Assembly (NCBI GenBank): GCA_020438665.1
Contig: JAGQUE010000109.1
Span: 1-8,419 of the forward strand
Direction of reading: 5' to 3'
Source of the DNA: Nocardioidaceae bacterium
Lineage (GTDB): Bacteria; Actinomycetota; Actinomycetes; Propionibacteriales; Nocardioidaceae
DNA length: 8,419 nucleotides
Shown: piece by piece, positions 6,141 through 8,419 of the stretch
Numbering within the stretch: position 1 is the stretch's first letter
How the letters are laid out: each line of letters opens with the position of its first letter
Translations under genes and position numbers: made by a program
Notes under the pieces: generated by a model
What the model was told of the DNA's origin: nothing
What the model saw: the letters and a program-made list of their open reading frames with translations, nothing else
Databases searched by the model: none

Positions 6141-6442
6141 CGCGACTCCTCCCGTGAGCGCGCCGCGGCCGCGGTGTACGGCGACCAGCAGACGTCCGGT
6201 GGTCTCTGCGCCCCGGCGGTCGGTGGCAGCGGGGGACGATCGGCGGATGCTCCCCCGGTCTCGTCGGTGTGGCCGGCGATCACGCAGCCAGGGCACAGGT
6301 GCTCGGTCGCGGTCATCTCCCACCCTGCCTCGAGGGCGGCCTGGTCCGCGATCGAGGGCGTCCACCACCCGGTCCCCTCGGGGGCGACCAGGCCGCAGCG
6401 ATCGCACAGGACGACGTAGTGCGCGGTCTCTCGGTAGCACAT
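6137..6442 (-). CDS. Small zinc-ribbon protein
   Basis: This 101-aa protein has VLCDRCGLV (C13-x2-C16) and HLCPGCVI (C50-x2-C53), a four-cysteine zinc ribbon enclosing about 33 residues with a segment ALEAGWEM. Similar small proteins are common in actinophages and integrative elements, where their function is unknown. The tail after residue 60 is Pro/Ala-rich and disordered. ATG 6442 has GGAGG nine bases upstream and shares its A with the preceding gene's TGA. In-frame starts further upstream would overlap that gene. Confidence 0.72.
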   Translation of the reverse strand: MCYRETAHYVVLCDRCGLVAPEGTGWWTPSIADQAALEAGWEMTATEHLCPGCVIAGHTDETGGASADRPPLPPTAGAQRPPDVCWSPYTAAAARSREESR

Positions 6443-6672
6443 CAGCCGTGACCTCCGTCCGCGCGGCTGTCGTCGACCCACGAGCCGTTCGAGGCCAGGC
6501 GGACCAACTGGTGGTAGTCGCACATCCGGCCACCGAGCTCAGCGTGACGTTCGCACCCGGGGAAGTCGCAGGTGGCGCCTAGGTGCTGCTGTTCGCGGCG
6601 GAATGCGGTGCTGGCCGCGGTGGCGTCCTCTGCCCTGGTCGTGGTGTTGCGGAGGTTCGAGACGGTGTCCAT
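6442..6672 (-). CDS. 76-aa protein with a CCHCH zinc-binding motif
   Basis: The motif CDFPGCERHAELGGRMCDYH has the pattern C-x4-C-x2-H-x7-C-x2-H, a plausible zinc finger seen in small phage and element proteins. The N-terminus (MDTVSNLRNTTTRAEDATAA) looks helical or disordered. ATG 6672 has GGAG six bases upstream and overlaps the preceding TGA by one base; a GTG three bases earlier is possible. Function unknown; DNA or protein binding is the likely class. Confidence 0.68.
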   Translation of the reverse strand: MDTVSNLRNTTTRAEDATAASTAFRREQQHLGATCDFPGCERHAELGGRMCDYHQLVRLASNGSWVDDSRADGGHG

Positions 6673-6947
6673 CACGAGCTCCAGGGGGGCTGGGTGAGGT
6701 CGTTGGCTCGGCAGTAGTCGGCGAGGGTGCAGCCGTTGATCTCGCCGATGGTGTCCCAGGCGCGCCCGTCCTCGTAGGCCTGGCGTGCCAGGTGGTCAAA
6801 CGTGGAGGCGTCGAGGTGGTCGAGGACGCCTCCGGTCTGATCGCGCATGAGTCGCTCGACGAGCGCCAAGGTCGCCGGGTCCTCGGGGCTGATCGCGCTG
6901 GAGATGAGAGCGGTGTAGTGGCTTCGGGGTGCGGAAGGGGTGGTCAT
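6672..6947 (-). CDS. 91-aa conserved-looking hypothetical protein
   Basis: The sequence is mostly helical with no cysteine pair: HYTALISSAI at the start, ALVERLMRDQ, then FDHLARQAYEDGRAWDTIGE and ADYCRANDL near the end. I cannot name a family, though such helical proteins accompany phage-type methyltransferases in actinobacterial elements. ATG 6947 has GGAGG ten bases upstream and forms an ATGA overlap with the previous small gene, which supports both this start and that gene. It ends in a 1- or 4-base overlap with the CCHCH gene. Confidence 0.68.
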   Translation of the reverse strand: MTTPSAPRSHYTALISSAISPEDPATLALVERLMRDQTGGVLDHLDASTFDHLARQAYEDGRAWDTIGEINGCTLADYCRANDLTQPPWSS

Positions 6948-7054
6948 CGCGGCTGGGCCTCCGTAGTGGTCGGACGAGAGATGTGGGTTGGTCGGATGCC
7001 GGGTTCGGCCGTACGTGGCTGGCGAGCAGGTGTCGTTCTTCGAGTTCGGGTCAC
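6944..7054 (-). CDS. 36-aa Arg/Thr-rich small protein
   Basis: GTG 7054 to TGA 6944 fills the gap between the methyltransferase and the 91-aa gene with GTGA and ATGA overlaps at its ends. GAAGGG lies eight bases upstream, inside the methyltransferase's last codons. The product begins MTRTRRTTPARQPR and is basic and low-complexity, so coding is supported mainly by the overlaps and the ribosome binding site. It may serve only to carry ribosomes onward to the next gene. Confidence 0.45.
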   Translation of the reverse strand: MTRTRRTTPARQPRTAEPGIRPTHISRPTTTEAQPR

Positions 7055-8419
7055 AGCAACATCCCTTCGGTCGGGGCCGTGAGGCCGCGTGCGGCGACGG
7101 CGTGCTCCTCGGGGCGCAGCGATCGCGCTGCCGGTGGCATGAGAGCCGGTCGGAAGCCGGTGCCCTCGGGGCCGTGCAGGACAGCTCGGAGGCGGTTGCT
7201 GATCCACCAGCCGACCTGTGGTGAGACGGCGTTGCCGTAGCCGTCCACCCGGTCGCTCGCGGACCCCCAGACCTGGAAGGTGCCCTGGTAGCCGGCGAAG
7301 TCGACGTCGAAGCCGCACCCGCGGCCGATCTCGTGGTCGTACATCATCCGGAAGAAGCAGTCCTCGAGCGTGAGGGCCTCCAGCGCCTCGTGCCACTCGG
7401 CCATCAGCAGTGCCGTGGTGTCGCGCGAGGTTAGCGTCCCGAATGGATCGGTGACCGGATGCGGAGCGGTCTCCGTGCCGGTCGAGCCGTTCTGCTTGTA
7501 CCAGCCGGAGAACAGCAGCGCCTGGGTCGGCTCGGCGGTGATCCTGCCCAGCGGATCCGAGACCGGGTGGGCGCGGTACTTGGCCTCGCTGATGGCGCCG
7601 TTGTTCTTGATCGTGCCGGCCGCGGTGAGTAGGCCGGGGATCTGGTCGGCGGTCACGGTCGGCATGGCCTCGCCGTGCGTGGTGGGGGTCGTGTGCTGGC
7701 GGTAGGGGAGCACACCCGCCGAGATCAGCGCCATCGTCTCCGACCCACCCTGGGTCGGCAGCGGCTCGTCGACCCCGCGCGCAGCGCCCTGGAAGTTGTC
7801 GATCGCCATCGCGATCGGTGGGGTGAGCAGGCCGCTCCCGTTCGTCGAGGTCTGCGAGGGAAGCGGCTGGGAGAAGTCCCGGGTCCGGCATACCGAGCCG
7901 GGCCACTCGAATGTGTTCCCGGCGGCCGCCATCACCGCCCCGGTCGCAACGACGCCGGTGTTCTGCTGGCTGTCCTTGGGCCGCCACGGGTGGTGTTCCG
8001 ACCCGAGCTGCGAGGTCGCCGGCACCATCACGGCCGGGAATTCGGCGAACCGCTGGCGGCACCGCTCGGCCCGCGCCATGGTCGCTCGCGCCAAGGGTGC
8101 GCGGTAGGTCTCGCCGGTCTTCTTGTCGCGGATCTCCTTGTCTTTCATCTCCCCGATGCGGGTTCCCAGGTTCGACAGGTCGAGCGCGTCGAGCGACGGC
8201 GTGAACGGCGGGATCACCTCGCGGTAGCACGAGGGGCAGCGGTAGTTGTACTGCTTGCCGTAGCGAACCGACCCGGTCGGCGGGACGCCGGTCTTCCACG
8301 ACCACGCGGCTTGGACGATCGTCTGGCAGTGATCGCACCAGGACTCAGGTCGGTGCGCCAGGTCCGGGGTGGGGAGCTTCTTGTCCCAGAAGACCCAGTA
8401 GCCGCGATCGCGGGACTGG
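7051..8419 (-). CDS. C5-cytosine DNA methyltransferase, C-terminal 455 residues (partial)
   Basis: The frame is open to the right edge, so the N-terminal half, with the SAM site, the PC motif and the ENV motif, lies outside the window. The first visible residues, QSRDRGYWVFW, are motif VIII. A four-cysteine ribbon follows (C28-x2-C31 and C61-x2-C64, visible numbering). Residues about 177-342 hold five degenerate repeats of the form xxPxxTxTxxxxxLL, which probably form the target-recognition region. LTLEDCFFRMM matches motif IX and GYGNAVSPQVGWWISN (394-409) matches motif X. The layout is that of phage-type Dcm enzymes found in actinobacterial phages and elements. It would methylate element or host DNA, protecting against restriction. 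No partner restriction gene of its own is next to it. It heads the operon of small overlapping genes. Confidence 0.92.
   Translation of the reverse strand, partial: QSRDRGYWVFWDKKLPTPDLAHRPESWCDHCQTIVQAAWSWKTGVPPTGSVRYGKQYNYRCPSCYREVIPPFTPSLDALDLSNLGTRIGEMKDKEIRDKKTGETYRAPLARATMARAERCRQRFAEFPAVMVPATSQLGSEHHPWRPKDSQQNTGVVATGAVMAAAGNTFEWPGSVCRTRDFSQPLPSQTSTNGSGLLTPPIAMAIDNFQGAARGVDEPLPTQGGSETMALISAGVLPYRQHTTPTTHGEAMPTVTADQIPGLLTAAGTIKNNGAISEAKYRAHPVSDPLGRITAEPTQALLFSGWYKQNGSTGTETAPHPVTDPFGTLTSRDTTALLMAEWHEALEALTLEDCFFRMMYDHEIGRGCGFDVDFAGYQGTFQVWGSASDRVDGYGNAVSPQVGWWISNRLRAVLHGPEGTGFRPALMPPAARSLRPEEHAVAARGLTAPTEGMLL

Noticed and set aside
6141..6533. Upstream extension of the 42-aa gene to a 173-aa frame
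   Set aside because: The extra part is Arg-rich shadow of the zinc-ribbon gene; the strong ribosome binding site points to GTG 6140.
7055..8338. 464-aa - strand frame over the methyltransferase
   Set aside because: Arg/Gly-rich, out of frame with the methyltransferase motifs; only its last 36 codons are kept as a separate small gene.

Overview
The window looks like accessory DNA of a high-GC actinobacterium, most likely an integrative element, plasmid or prophage-like island. The reasons are very high G+C with strong third-position GC bias, an actinobacterial-type LexA operator (TCGAAC-N4-GTTCGA), a leaderless-type promoter, a phage-style cytosine methyltransferase and a run of tiny overlapping genes. 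No rRNA, tRNA, CRISPR array, insertion sequence or integrase is visible, so the kind of element and the genus cannot be fixed from this window. There is no gene-free stretch over 300 bases.

Left part (1-2057, + strand): an Mrr-type restriction nuclease carrying two diverged copies of an N-terminal beta-rich domain. It overlaps by one base a gene for a predicted RNase H-fold protein that keeps four acidic residues at plausible active-site positions. Facing this pair across a 111-base gap (2058-2168) is a second pair on the - strand. It consists of a PD-(D/E)xK nuclease with an N-terminal domain resembling the ScoMcrA head domain (3631-2864), followed by a one-base-overlapped protein with RusA-like sequence motifs (2864-2169). 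Two nuclease-plus-partner cassettes therefore converge head to head.

Centre (3632-5456): a divergent control region of 142 bases with a perfect LexA box drives an umuD-like/umuC operon on the + strand. UmuC looks like an intact Y-family polymerase. The UmuD-like protein has lost both catalytic residues (Ser to Ala, Lys to Gly) and begins close to where processed UmuD' would begin, so it looks like a born-processed pseudo-peptidase subunit.

Right part (5507-8419, - strand): a tightly coupled run of eight genes. It starts with a C5-cytosine DNA methyltransferase entering from beyond the right edge and ends with a small helix-turn-helix protein. Between them lie six small proteins (35-101 aa), three of which have cysteine/histidine patterns that could bind zinc. 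Every junction is a 4-base or 1-base stop/start overlap; several of these genes are under 45 codons and would be missed by usual length cut-offs.

Taken together the region mixes DNA cutting, DNA modification and SOS-induced lesion bypass. This fits a defence and maintenance module of a mobile element, though that joint role is inferred from gene content and not shown by the sequence.
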